The position numbers were made by a program, and so were the translations under genes. From positions 182,142 to 246,141 of the forward strand of contig JASGJK010000016.1 of NCBI GenBank assembly GCA_049840795.1: a stretch of DNA of 64,000 bases. The letters are read 5' to 3'. Positions within the stretch are counted from its first letter, which is position 1, and each line of letters opens with the position of its first letter. The notes beneath the pieces are model-generated. The model saw nothing but the letters and a program-made list of their open reading frames with translations, was not told the DNA's origin and did no database searches. Source of the stretch: UPXZ01 sp049840795 (GTDB taxonomy: Bacteria > Bacteroidota > Bacteroidia > Bacteroidales > Paludibacteraceae). Shown piece by piece: positions 28,873 through 36,194 of this stretch.

Positions 28873-30628
28873 ATGTTTAGAACAAAAACTTGTGGCGAGC
28901 TTCGGCTGGCTAATACGGGAGAAAAAGCAACATTGGCCGGTTGGGTACAACGCAGTCGTAAAATGGGTGGAATGACCTTTGTTGATATCCGCGATCGTTA
29001 TGGAATCACACAATTGGTCTTTAATCAAAAAATTAACGAAGAACTTTGCGAAAACGCGAATAAACTTGGGCGTGAATTTGTGATACAAATAACCGGAACA
29101 GTTGCCGAACGAAGTAGTAAAAACCTCAATATTCCTACCGGAGAGATCGAAATCTCGGTAGAAGATTTAGTTGTATTACATGACTCAAAAACGCCTCCTT
29201 TCACTATCGAAGACAACACCGACGGAGGTGATGATATTCGTATGAAATACAGGTATTTAGATCTACGACGTAATGCTGTGCGGGCAAATCTGGAACTTCG
29301 ACATAAGATGACAATTGCTGTGAGAAAATACTTAGACAATTTTGGTTTTCTTGAAGTAGAAACGCCCATATTGATAGGCTCAACACCGGAAGGCGCCCGC
29401 GATTTTGTGGTACCTTCGCGTATGAATCCTGGGCAATTTTATGCTCTTCCACAATCTCCGCAAACATTAAAGCAATTGTTGATGGTGTCCGGCTTCGACC
29501 GTTATTTTCAAATTGCCAAATGCTTTCGTGACGAAGATTTAAGAGCCGACCGTCAACCGGAATTTACACAAATAGATTGCGAAATGTCTTTCGTTGAGCA
29601 AAATGACATATTGGAAACATTTGAAGGATTAACCAAGTATTTATTCAAAGAGTTGAGAGGAATTGAATTTAGCGAACCATTTTTACGAATGACTTATGCC
29701 GACGCAATGAAATATTATGGTTCAGACAAACCGGATATGCGTTTCGAAATGAAATTTGTCGAACTGAAAGAAATTGTTAGCGGTCATAATTTTAGTGTAT
29801 TTGATGAAGCGGAATATGTCGGTGGAATTTGTGCCAAAGGTTGCGCCAACTACACACGTAAACAACTGGACGAATTAACCGATTTTGTAAAACGTCCGCA
29901 GATAGGAGCAAAAGGGTTGGTTTATATTCGCTGTAATGAAGATGGGAGTATAAAATCTTCAATCGACAAATTTTATACCGAAGAGGATTTAAAACAAATA
30001 ACCTCCTTATTTGGCGCAGAAAAAAGTGATTTGATATTAATTCTTGCTGGCAAAAAAACTAAAACTCAGAAGGCATTGTGCGAATTAAGACTTGAAATGG
30101 GAGAGAAGATAGGTCTTCGTAATAAAAATATATTTTCGCCATTGTGGGTCATTGATTTTCCTTTATTTGAGTGGGATGAAGATGAGCAACGTTACTTCGC
30201 TATGCATCATCCATTTACGTCGCCAAAATTAGAAGATGTGCATTTATTAGATAACAATCCTGGTGCAGTAAGAGCAAATGCTTACGATATGGTAATTAAT
30301 GGAGTAGAATTGGGAGGAGGTTCAATACGTATTCAATGATAGTCAGTTGCAGGCAAGAATGTTTGAACTGCTCGGTTTTACACCCGAAAAGGCTCAGGCA
30401 CAGTTTGGCTTTTTAATGGGTGCATTTCAATATGGAGCGCCTCCTCACGGTGGATTAGCTTATGGATTAGACAGATTCGTATCTATGTTTGCGGGGTTAG
30501 ACAGTATTCGCGACTGCATTGCATTCCCAAAAAACAATTCAGGACGTGATGTGATGCTCGATGCTCCATCACACATAGATCCGTCTCAATTAGATGAACT
30601 AAATTTGAAGATTGAAATTAAATCATAA
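28873..30628 (+). CDS. aspS: Aspartyl-tRNA synthetase, one frameshift
   Basis: A class IIb synthetase. N-terminal OB-fold anticodon-binding domain (GWVQRSRKMGGMTFVDIRDRYG). Class II motif 1 region FLEVETPILIGSTPEGARDFVVPSR. Motif 2 FRDEDLRADRQPEFTQIDCEMSF. A bacterial GAD insertion. Motif 3 GLAYGLDRFVSMFAG near the end. The frame slips near 30340 (an extra A in the codon after RI of GGGSIRI); the remainder (DSQLQARMFELLGFTPEKAQ) reads in the next frame. Corrected length is about 585 aa, normal for bacterial AspS. An essential gene, so a real frameshift is improbable. Confidence 0.95.
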
Positions 30629-30659
30629 ATTAAGATCCAATGTTAAAGTTCAAATATTT

Positions 30660-30699
30660 TACTCCTTATCAAATTATGTTTGATAGGGAGTATTTTTTT
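30660..30699 (+). terminator. Intrinsic terminator after aspS
   Basis: A 13-bp stem with one mismatch (tactcc-tatcaaa against tttgatagggagta, loop ttatg) is followed by a run of seven T, 32 bases after the aspS stop. Confidence 0.85.
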
Positions 30700-30701
30700 A
30701 A

Positions 30702-30803
30702 GTAGCTGAACAGAATTAGTTTAATATGTTTAATTTGTATATTATTGATTTTTACAACCTTACATATACGTGTATTAGCGATTAATTATGAACACTTACT
30801 TAT
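30702..30803. repeat. About 102-bp repeat, inverted copy of 17203-17305
   Basis: Near-identical reverse complement of the block at 17203. It fills the space between the aspS terminator and the left dif-like site. Confidence 0.85.
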
Positions 30804-30816
30804 TATCAAACTAATA

Positions 30817-30844
30817 GCTTTACATAATATAAATTGTAAGAACG
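30817..30844 (+). other. dif-like XerCD attachment site A (left end of prophage 1)
   Basis: 28-bp site: left arm gctttacataa, 6-base spacer tataaa, right arm ttgtaagaacg. Read on the minus strand, the XerD-side arm begins TTATGTAAA, close to the bacterial dif consensus arm TTATGTTAAA. Arm-spacer-arm geometry (11-6-11) is that of dif. The spacer is identical in sites B and C. Confidence 0.8.
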
Positions 30845-30889
30845 GTTTAACTAAAGTTTAACATTAATTAGAAGATTTTGGATAAAAGA

Positions 30890-30923
30890 ATAATAACTAC
30901 TCCGGTAAAGGAGTAGTTATTAT
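30890..30923 (-). terminator. Terminator at the end of prophage 1
   Basis: A perfect 14-bp stem (30890-30903 with 30910-30923) around a 6-base loop lies 45 bases after the last minus-strand gene, with a T-rich tail on that strand. Confidence 0.85.
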
Positions 30924-30968
30924 CAAAGAAAAACAGAAGATTAGAAAAATAGAATAATAGAAAAATTA

Positions 30969-31310
30969 TCAAAAACGAGTAAATTTATAAGCTGTGTAAA
31001 GAGTAAATGTTTCCAGCCAATTAAAAGAACGGAAGAAAAAATTATTTGAATAATTACCATCTCGAAATTTAACAGCAAAGTTATCATTGACTTGAAAATA
31101 GGCAGATGCGTTTTGATTTTCAATATTTCCAACAATAACATAGGCAGACAACAAGAAATAAACTGTATCATCCCTTTGTAGAAGTCCACGAGTACCTTGT
31201 ATAAGTTGACAATCGACACGTTCAGAAGAGCAATGAAGAACTTGCGCAGCTGCTTTAAGTAAATCGTGTTTACTCAATATAGGATTATCATTACTTTGTA
31301 TCAGTTCCAT
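30969..31310 (-). CDS. Prophage 1 last gene, conserved small protein
   Basis: 113 aa, homologous to the prophage 2 protein at 45030. Both begin MEL, then ILSK-DL--AA--L--S-ERV-C-L in the first 40 residues, which looks like a short helical DNA-binding-like start. The C-terminal halves diverge and are beta-rich (SNNFFFRSFNWLETFTLYTAYKF). No signal peptide or membrane segment. The ATG at 31310 overlaps the end of the preceding 42-aa frame by 20 bases, suggesting translational coupling. Position at the end of the late operon suggests a late function; none can be named. Confidence 0.65.
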   Translation of the reverse strand: MELIQSNDNPILSKHDLLKAAAQVLHCSSERVDCQLIQGTRGLLQRDDTVYFLLSAYVIVGNIENQNASAYFQVNDNFAVKFRDGNYSNNFFFRSFNWLETFTLYTAYKFTRF

Positions 31311-31419
31311 TTTCCTGATCTTTTTTAGAGTTCTTTTTAGAAAAAATTAATAAAGAAATGAGTTGTATAAGCTCAATCAGTTTTTTTATTTGCTCGTACG
31401 TGATTGCTAAGAGTTTCAT
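31291..31419 (-). CDS. Prophage 1 tiny protein with one hydrophobic helix, candidate lysis protein
   Basis: A 42-aa frame, MKLLAITYEQIKKLIELIQL, then ISLLIFSKKN and a charged tail. The same layout is kept in prophage 2 (44939-45049: MKLLQITYEQIKKIIEFIQL). Both overlap the genes on either side. One amphipathic to hydrophobic helix followed by Lys-rich residues is the form of small phage lysis or membrane proteins, but the function is inferred only from size, hydrophobicity and position. Confidence 0.55.
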   Translation of the reverse strand: MKLLAITYEQIKKLIELIQLISLLIFSKKNSKKDQENGTDTK

Positions 31420-31594
31420 TTTTTTTTTGTTCAATTTTTCGCTTCACTTTATCAAATGTAAAGCGGGTTAAGATAGTAAGTATTATTTGTAAAACAAGTA
31501 ACAAAACTTGCTTGGTAAAATCTACAGTAAACAATTCAGTCAAGAATGCTGTGTTAAGAAGTCCGATAATATATTCAAGTCGTAACAATTTCAT
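31373..31594 (-). CDS. Prophage 1 small membrane protein (73 aa)
   Basis: Start at the ATG at 31594 (MKLLRLEYIIGLLNTAFLTEL). Two hydrophobic segments, IIGLLNTAFLTELF and VLLLVLQIILTILTRFTF, then a Lys/Glu-rich tail. The prophage 2 counterpart (44764) is more than half identical. It overlaps the following tiny gene. A holin-like or virion-membrane role is possible. Confidence 0.65.
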   Translation of the reverse strand: MKLLRLEYIIGLLNTAFLTELFTVDFTKQVLLLVLQIILTILTRFTFDKVKRKIEQKKNETLSNHVRANKKTD

Positions 31595-31626
31595 TTTTTT
31601 TTTAAGGTGTAAACAAAAAGACAAAT

Positions 31627-31797
31627 TTAACGTAAACAACTGTTAACAAGGGCATCAGGGCTGAAACGATAGGTATAAATAGTACCCTTTAACTTACAAT
31701 AGTAGAAACCATCAGAATGATTTATAACAGAATATCGTAATCCTTTATATAAGAATGTATCAGATACTTTCAGTTTATTTAAATGAGTATATGCCAT
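31627..31797 (-). CDS. Prophage 1 56-aa conserved protein
   Basis: MAYTHLNKLKVSDTFLYKGL, then RYSVINHSDGFYYCKLKGTI and a tail. The prophage 2 counterpart (44559-44729) is also exactly 56 aa (MSYIKLENLSIGQRFSYKGG). The pattern G(x)xFxYKG--Y-V-N--- is that of a small beta-barrel. Soluble. It lies between the annexin-like and membrane-protein genes in both phages. Function unknown. Confidence 0.6.
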   Translation of the reverse strand: MAYTHLNKLKVSDTFLYKGLRYSVINHSDGFYYCKLKGTIYTYRFSPDALVNSCLR

Positions 31798-31808
31798 AAT
31801 TTTGAAGA

Positions 31809-32297
31809 TTATAAACCAGCACTATCAAATAGAGTATCCCATTTAAGAAATTCCGATGCAGTCAATTCAGATTTAAGCCATTGACGAAGATTATACTCTT
31901 TACCCGTAGTCCAGGAATAGAAGAATGAATAAGGAGAGCCAAAAATGCTATAAGTACGAGTACCGAAGGCGTTCCAAACCTTTAACAAATCGTCAGGATA
32001 AGTAGCAAGAACCCGATATACATCATCTATATCCTGCTCATTAGTACCCATACCCTCCATAGCTGCGTATAATTTATTAGCCAAAATAATAGCGTAATTA
32101 GTAGAGATAGTACCACCATTTTTCGCAGGTACATCAGCGGAAGTCAAACCACCAATACCAATTTTAACCTTAATAAAATTGTAGATATTTTTAACATTCA
32201 ACACAAGAAGAATGAGAAGTAACCATTTAAGCCATTTAGTCCATTCTTGACCAACTGATTTTTTTCCAAAAAAAATTGATATTATTTTATTCCACAT
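31809..32297 (-). CDS. Prophage 1 membrane protein with annexin-repeat-like segment
   Basis: 162 aa. A basic/aromatic start is followed by one membrane segment (WLLLILLVLNVKNIYNFI, residues 24-41), then NYAIILANKLYAAMEGMGTN and EQDIDDVYRVLATYP. The helix, G-GT(N/D)E, helix pattern is that of an annexin repeat. The C-terminus is NLRQWLKSELTASEFLKWDTL. The prophage 2 homologue (44087) keeps the membrane segment, the GFGTDEDAVDSVYNVM box and the final LKWDTL. Probably a virion membrane or host-surface protein; calcium or lipid binding is conjecture. The start codon overlaps the divergent promoter of the exported-protein gene. Confidence 0.7.
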   Translation of the reverse strand: MWNKIISIFFGKKSVGQEWTKWLKWLLLILLVLNVKNIYNFIKVKIGIGGLTSADVPAKNGGTISTNYAIILANKLYAAMEGMGTNEQDIDDVYRVLATYPDDLLKVWNAFGTRTYSIFGSPYSFFYSWTTGKEYNLRQWLKSELTASEFLKWDTLFDSAGL

Positions 32298-32322
32298 TGG
32301 TATATTTTTTGTATTTACGTGC

Positions 32323-32330
32323 TATATTTG
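32323..32330 (+). promoter_or_regulatory. Promoter of the counter-transcribed exported protein, prophage 1
   Basis: TATATTTG with TTGG 22 bases upstream; the same arrangement and TATATTTGCAC wording occur in prophage 2 (44052-44059, minus strand). Conservation between phages that differ elsewhere argues that this promoter is functional. Confidence 0.6.
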
Positions 32331-32362
32331 CACAATTATTAATAAATTAAATTTTAAACAGT

Positions 32363-32773
32363 ATGAAAACAAAAATCTTTATCGTTAGCTTTATTGTAAT
32401 GTTATCAGTTAATGCCTTTAGTCAAAGAGAACTAAAAGGAACAAATTCAAACATATACATAGAACTATGTGAGAATCTAATTAATCAAGACTACAATAAT
32501 GTAGAAATAAAACAAATAGAAGAAACACAAATAATAGAAATAACAGTAAATAAAGAACTATATGGTTATGCAATAAACATAGATGAGAATAGAGGAATAA
32601 AAAACACTTATTGCATAATACCAGCACCAACAAAGAAAATGAGAGATAAAGAACTAACTAAACAAATTTCAATAAAAATGGATAGATTAATGAATGAAAA
32701 TAAAACAAATGCAAAATTATTATTCACCTATATAATGTATAAAAATTGGAAATACATTAAAGAAGAGGAATAA
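32363..32773 (+). CDS. Prophage 1 exported protein on the opposite strand, candidate lysogenic-conversion factor
   Basis: 136 aa. Signal peptide MKTKIFIVSFIVMLSVNAFS with cleavage after AFS, then a hydrophilic Asn/Glu/Lys-rich mature protein (about 116 aa) with no Cys pair pattern or known motif. It is the only plus-strand gene of prophage 1, and its 3' end overlaps the transglycosylase gene by 17 bases. In prophage 2 a protein with an equivalent signal peptide (MKTKVFIISI) sits at the same place, also antisense, but the mature part is almost unrelated. Its own promoter and opposite strand suggest expression in the lysogen, for example superinfection exclusion at the cell envelope. Confidence 0.65.
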   Translation: MKTKIFIVSFIVMLSVNAFSQRELKGTNSNIYIELCENLINQDYNNVEIKQIEETQIIEITVNKELYGYAINIDENRGIKNTYCIIPAPTKKMRDKELTKQISIKMDRLMNENKTNAKLLFTYIMYKNWKYIKEEE

Positions 32774-33429
32774 TAGAATCAACATATTTGCGAAACTCAC
32801 TAACAGACAAAACACCGTCTTTATTCAAATCCTTAATTGCAGGATTAGATTTAGCGATATAAGAAGCAGACAATTTAGAAGTTTTAATAATCCAATTTTC
32901 AGGCTTACCAATAAGTAAAGGAAAGAAAACAACAGCATAACAATCATATAATGTGTGTAGCTTACCTTTATAAGGTAAAAAATACCGATAAACATAATCC
33001 AACTGCTGAACATTTGTCATAGTGCGAAGTTTAGAAGTAGTAGTTCCTAAAAAATTCGCAGTAGATTCAACAAACTGTATCAAACCAGTTGCGGAACCCT
33101 TCGGATTTTTAGCAGCGGGATTAAGACGAGATTCATACCACATAATACCCATAAGCCAATTAGGTTGAATCTCAAGACGAATACAAATATCAACCAATTT
33201 GCGAAGAAATAAATATTTGTTAGATAAAACCTTATCAGAAAGAGAAATCAAATCAAGATTATAACCACGATATAGATTAGCATCACTCATACCCAACAAT
33301 TTTTTAGCATATTCTACGATATCCCAAACCTCATTTTTTTTTTCGCTTGTAGAGGTAATACCCAACAAGTCCGAGAACAACGGCAACGACATACCAGTAT
33401 TTATTTAACGTATCAAGAACTTTTTTCAT
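32757..33429 (-). CDS. Prophage 1 membrane-anchored lytic transglycosylase with EF-hand, one frameshift
   Basis: Peptidoglycan-cleaving enzyme for entry or exit. The gene starts at 33429 with a membrane anchor (YWYVVAVVLGLVGYYLYKRK), then slips in an A run near 33340 and continues VWDIVEYAKKLLGMSD. SLT domain: IMWYESRLNPAAKNPKGSAT with the catalytic Glu, then GLIQFVES and YVYRYFLPYKGK. A canonical EF-hand loop, DLNKDGVLSVSEF, ends the protein, as in prophage 2. About 224 aa. The EF-hand suggests calcium-dependent stability or activity. The anchor suggests that it sits in the virion membrane or the host inner membrane. Confidence 0.85.
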
Positions 33430-33459
33430 TGTAATAATTGTTTTTAGCATTTATAATAA

Positions 33460-33651
33460 TTAGCGTTTATTTAACCAGCTATCAGGGTCCGACATACTTT
33501 TCATCATAATATCATTCCAAACCGCAGGTTTTGTTAACTCGTTAACAGAAGAAATAACGAGTTTAGTTTGTAACTTACTCCAAAACAAGAAATAGAATGT
33601 AATAGCGGTAATAATAACCGCTATTACACTGATAATAAACTGTTTAATCAT
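33460..33651 (-). CDS. Prophage 1 single-pass membrane protein (63 aa)
   Basis: The N-terminal membrane helix FIISVIAVIITAITFYFLFW is followed by KLVISSVNELTKPAVWNDIM and a tail ending DSWLNKR. The prophage 2 homologue (42733) shares KIVISAMTELTKPAVLNKIL and GSWL. It overlaps the preceding gene by 8 bases. The type and number of such proteins fit a membrane-containing virion. No specific role can be assigned. Confidence 0.65.
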   Translation of the reverse strand: MIKQFIISVIAVIITAITFYFLFWSKLQTKLVISSVNELTKPAVWNDIMMKSMSDPDSWLNKR

Positions 33652-33784
33652 TATCCTTATTTTTTGAGTTTAACTCATTAATAAATGTTTCCAACGCACT
33701 GATGAAAGCTTTCGCAATTCTCAATATATCCTCAAGAGAAGATACTGCATTGATGATTTTACTTACAACTTCGATTTTTTTCAT
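33644..33784 (-). CDS. Prophage 1 46-aa conserved helical protein
   Basis: MKKIEVVSKIINAVSSLEDI, then LRIAKAFISALETFINEL and a short polar tail: amphipathic helix, no membrane segment. The prophage 2 counterpart (42609-42743, 44 aa) is about 65 percent identical, so this short frame is real. It overlaps the next gene. Confidence 0.65.
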   Translation of the reverse strand: MKKIEVVSKIINAVSSLEDILRIAKAFISALETFINELNSKNKDND

Positions 33785-33789
33785 ATCAA

Positions 33790-34224
33790 TTAGCGATTAT
33801 ATGTTTTACTGATGTGTTTACCGAAGTAACCACCTCTATTGGCACGAGGGTTAGCGATTAAATTGTACTCTTTAATGTACAACTTCTGATTTGCAAGATT
33901 GAATAAACCCGACATATTAGTCTTCTGCATTGTGCGACGATTCGTAACAGTAACAAATAGATTTAACCACTCTTTACCATTCTTAGAGGTAGATAGCTTA
34001 GTACCCTTGTATGGACGAGCGTAGAGGCTCAACATACCATTTTTAGAAGTTTTCCAACCCGTGACAATAGGTGTATCCTTATCTTTCATTATAACCCTAC
34101 AACCTGACTTTTTAGGAGGTTGAGGAACACGAGGCTGCTGATAACTTGGAGAATAATTTCGAGAATAAGGAGCACGAGAATAACCCGAAGATGCTCCACC
34201 ATTGTAAGCGTATGAGTATGACAT
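33790..34224 (-). CDS. Prophage 1 conserved structural-like protein with Tyr/Ser/Pro-rich N-terminus
   Basis: 144 aa. The first 40 residues are Tyr, Ser, Gly and Pro rich (SYQQPRVPQPPKKSGCR). A compact domain follows: KDKDTPIVTGWKTSKNGMLS, LYARPYKGTK, WLNLFVTVTN, and the closing YFGKHISKTYNR that is letter-perfect in prophage 2 (42177). Strong conservation of the domain and loose conservation of the tail suggest a virion or DNA-binding protein with a flexible arm. No known family is recognised. Confidence 0.65.
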   Translation of the reverse strand: MSYSYAYNGGASSGYSRAPYSRNYSPSYQQPRVPQPPKKSGCRVIMKDKDTPIVTGWKTSKNGMLSLYARPYKGTKLSTSKNGKEWLNLFVTVTNRRTMQKTNMSGLFNLANQKLYIKEYNLIANPRANRGGYFGKHISKTYNR

Positions 34225-34225
34225 A

Positions 34226-34704
34226 TTAATACCTCCGTTTAGAATTTGATTTTGGTTTGAAAATAAAATAAGCGATTACAGCAAGACCGCCAGCGATAGC
34301 GTACCAATATTTTTTAACGAAATCCATCAACTTAAATTTAGGCTTACTATTACCTTCTGAATCAGTTTTAGTATAAGGGGAATTAGCAACAGGAACACCA
34401 GCAGCCTGCGCGACATCATTACTATATTCAGCAATTTCCGCATTCGTAGGCTCTTTACCAGTAATTTGCTGAATAGTTTCTTTAGCTTTGACAGGGTCGA
34501 CATGTCCAGACGACTGAACGGCTGCCTTAAGTTTAGCAGCTTTTGCAGCCCCCATTTTGTTAATCAAACCAACCGTAAAAGTGCCAGCAACAGGAAGACC
34601 AACAAGAGAGCCTACAGCATTTCCAGCGACAGCCACAATACTTTTAACATTTTTTTTAACAAATTTGCCAACTTTGTTACCGAGATTTTTAAAAAATTTG
34701 CCAT
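34226..34704 (-). CDS. Prophage 1 Gly/Ala-rich minor capsid or DNA-delivery-like membrane protein, frameshift at codon 6
   Basis: With one T restored near 34695, the protein starts at 34704 (MANFFKNLGNKVGKFVKKNV). It runs through an Ala/Gly/Val-rich amphipathic region (AVAGNAVGSLVGLPVAGTF), a charged middle (AAVQSSGHVDPVKAKETIQQ) and a C-terminal membrane helix (YWYAIAGGLAVIAYFIF) with a basic tail. 159 aa after correction. The prophage 2 homologue (41692) reads intact at 160 aa. The layout resembles minor capsid or pilot-like proteins of small icosahedral phages, which is an inference from composition. Confidence 0.7.
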
Positions 34705-34707
34705 ACT

Positions 34708-35580
34708 TTATTTGGTTTGCGCTGCAACAGTTGATGGAACAAAATCACCCAAAATAAATTCGAGCGAATTAACACTATTAGTATCACGAATAATTTCAAT
34801 ACTTACAACATCGACTAAGTTGAAGATAAATGAAGAGCAAAGAGACTGGTAAGTCTGAGCAGTACCCTGAATCAAGACAGAACCGGAAGATAACGCAGTA
34901 TTTAACTCAGCAAATGAAGCAAATGAACGCTCAACCAAGAAACCCTTAACATTAATACCGTCCGCAGAACTTTGATAAGCCGACAAGTCGTTATTTTGCG
35001 CCATATAATATTTAAGCTCAACGGCAGACATATCAGCAACGAGACCGTTTTTATAGGTCAAACGAACACTATCAAAACCAGTCAATGGAAGTGCCAGCAA
35101 ATCGTTATCGACAGTATTAAACACTACACGAGCAGAACCAGCCGGACAAGACATCTTATTGTACTTAGTTACGAAGTCAGTAGTAGTTCCCATTTCGTAA
35201 GTGTACAAATCAACAGAAGAAACCCAGCCAGGGATATCAATAAAAGAAAATTCTAAATACTTATCGTTGTCAAGGCTGATATTTTCGGTCGGGTGAAGCA
35301 TCACTGGACTAATATAACTTTGAGTCTCAACAAGAACAGAACCCTCGTTGAATGTACTTATTTCAGATAAACGAGTGACTGAAATGTAAGGAATCAAAGC
35401 GGAAAGAGAACCGGTCTTACTGTTTTGAAGATTAACATTAATCTTAGTAGTATTAGATTTAAAATCTAAAACACCGATTACTGAATCAGACTTAAAGACT
35501 ACCAAAAGAGATTGAGCCGGACGGAAATGTTTGACAGCATCAATTTTACCAGCAGAGGGAATGAATGAACCAATTTTCAT
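34708..35580 (-). CDS. Prophage 1 putative major capsid protein
   Basis: 290 aa, intact. MKIGSFIPSAGKIDAVKHFR starts a protein rich in beta-prone segments (SLLVVFKSDSVIGVLDF, TKINVNLQ, YLEFSFIDIP, SARVVFNTVDND, SFIFNLVDVVSIEIIRD) without signal peptide or membrane helix. It is the first and largest gene of the late operon and is preceded by a promoter and a structured leader. About 290 aa and beta-rich suits the double-jelly-roll capsid proteins of small membrane-containing phages (FLiP, PM2), but the fold is inferred and no motif proves it. The prophage 2 homologue (40792) is about 50 percent identical. Confidence 0.7.
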   Translation of the reverse strand: MKIGSFIPSAGKIDAVKHFRPAQSLLVVFKSDSVIGVLDFKSNTTKINVNLQNSKTGSLSALIPYISVTRLSEISTFNEGSVLVETQSYISPVMLHPTENISLDNDKYLEFSFIDIPGWVSSVDLYTYEMGTTTDFVTKYNKMSCPAGSARVVFNTVDNDLLALPLTGFDSVRLTYKNGLVADMSAVELKYYMAQNNDLSAYQSSADGINVKGFLVERSFASFAELNTALSSGSVLIQGTAQTYQSLCSSFIFNLVDVVSIEIIRDTNSVNSLEFILGDFVPSTVAAQTK

Positions 35581-35623
35581 TTTTTCTTTTTATTTATTAA
35601 AAGTTTTAAAGGTTATCGAAAAG

Positions 35624-35670
35624 GGTAGGGGACACACCCGAATACAGACGTCAGTGTATAAGCCCCTACC
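35624..35670 (-). promoter_or_regulatory. Structured leader before the prophage 1 capsid gene
   Basis: An 8-bp perfect stem, ggtagggg with cccctacc, encloses a 31-base apical part with a second small stem (acac/gtgt). It lies in the transcribed leader, between the late promoter and the capsid ATG at 35580. Prophage 2 has a differently worded G-rich/C-rich leader at about 40700-40760. Confidence 0.5.
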
Positions 35671-35683
35671 ATTTTAAGTGATG

Positions 35684-35691
35684 CAAAAATA
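35684..35691 (-). promoter_or_regulatory. Late-operon -7 promoter box, prophage 1
   Basis: TATTTTTG on the minus strand, 12 bases downstream of the conserved hairpin. The equivalent box in prophage 2 is TATCTTTG at 40685-40692, at the same distance. Confidence 0.55.
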
Positions 35692-35702
35692 CAGAAAGAA
35701 AA

Positions 35703-35772
35703 AAAGGTATATAAACTAATATATACCTTTCCTTACTTATATGTACCTTATTGTACTTTTCTGTACCTTTGG
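35703..35772 (-). other. Conserved iteron and hairpin block, prophage 1 (candidate replication origin or operator)
   Basis: From 35766 down to 35707, six consecutive 10-base steps each begin gta or gtt (gtacagaaaa, gtacaataag, gtacatataa and so on). They merge into a perfect 11-bp hairpin (aaaggtatata with its complement, 6-base loop) at 35703-35730, followed on the minus strand by a T run. It differs from the prophage 2 block (40604-40673) at about two of 70 positions. It lies between the HTH gene and the late promoter. Confidence 0.7.
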
Positions 35773-35779
35773 CAGCGCA

Positions 35780-35970
35780 TCAATTACCCCGAAGAATGAA
35801 CAAAACTTCACTAATAGTTAAACCCTCGTAGTTTGCTAAATGATTTAACAAGATGTTTTTTTTACCCGACATACCGAAATAACTTTTTATCTCCGCTTTT
35901 CTCTTTAAGGCTGTAACTTTTGAACAGCCATAAAAGGTTTCAAATTCTGTAACGTTAATACTGTTATCAT
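35780..35970 (-). CDS. Prophage 1 small HTH protein, one frameshift
   Basis: Nucleotide sequence close to the intact prophage 2 gene (40405) but one base short near 35945. Corrected, it is a 63-aa protein ending ILLNHLANYEGLTISEVLFILRGN. The middle (GCSKVTALKRKAEIK) is a helix-turn-helix of excisionase/MerR-like type. Its ATG overlaps the stop of the preceding gene (ATGA). It sits directly beside the conserved iteron block, so it is a good candidate to bind that block and regulate early-to-late switching or replication. Confidence 0.6.
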
Positions 35971-36182
35971 AATTGTGATTTTAATTGTGTAAATAATTCA
36001 TAAGCTTGTTGTATAGTGTTCAATTGTTTGATATAGTAACCAAATTGATAACAATTAATAGATTGTAACGCCCCTTGTTTTTCAAACCATTTAAAGGCAT
36101 TATAGGGATTTGTAACAGTTCGTAACTTAATAGGAGACCTATCGTGATAAAATGCAATACACGTTATTTTTTTCGTAGCCAT
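35967..36182 (-). CDS. Prophage 1 71-aa conserved protein
   Basis: MATKKITCIAFYHDRSPIKL begins a basic protein. KLRTVTNPYNAFKWFEKQG matches KYRTVTNLYNLWKYCERMG of the frameshifted prophage 2 gene at 40196, with the same MA-K--T-IAF start. It lies between Rep and the HTH gene in both phages. The composition suggests a small nucleic-acid-binding or replication-accessory protein. No known family recognised. Confidence 0.6.
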   Translation of the reverse strand: MATKKITCIAFYHDRSPIKLRTVTNPYNAFKWFEKQGALQSINCYQFGYYIKQLNTIQQAYELFTQLKSQL

Positions 36183-36194
36183 AAAAGAATGTTT

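Noticed and set aside
30300..30360. Programmed frameshift in aspS
   Set aside because: The slip is one A in a short run, with no slippery heptamer or downstream structure; the same kind of slip occurs in many genes here.
30941..31219. 92-aa hydrophobic open frame on the minus strand
   Set aside because: It overlaps the conserved last gene of prophage 1 in another frame and has no counterpart in prophage 2.
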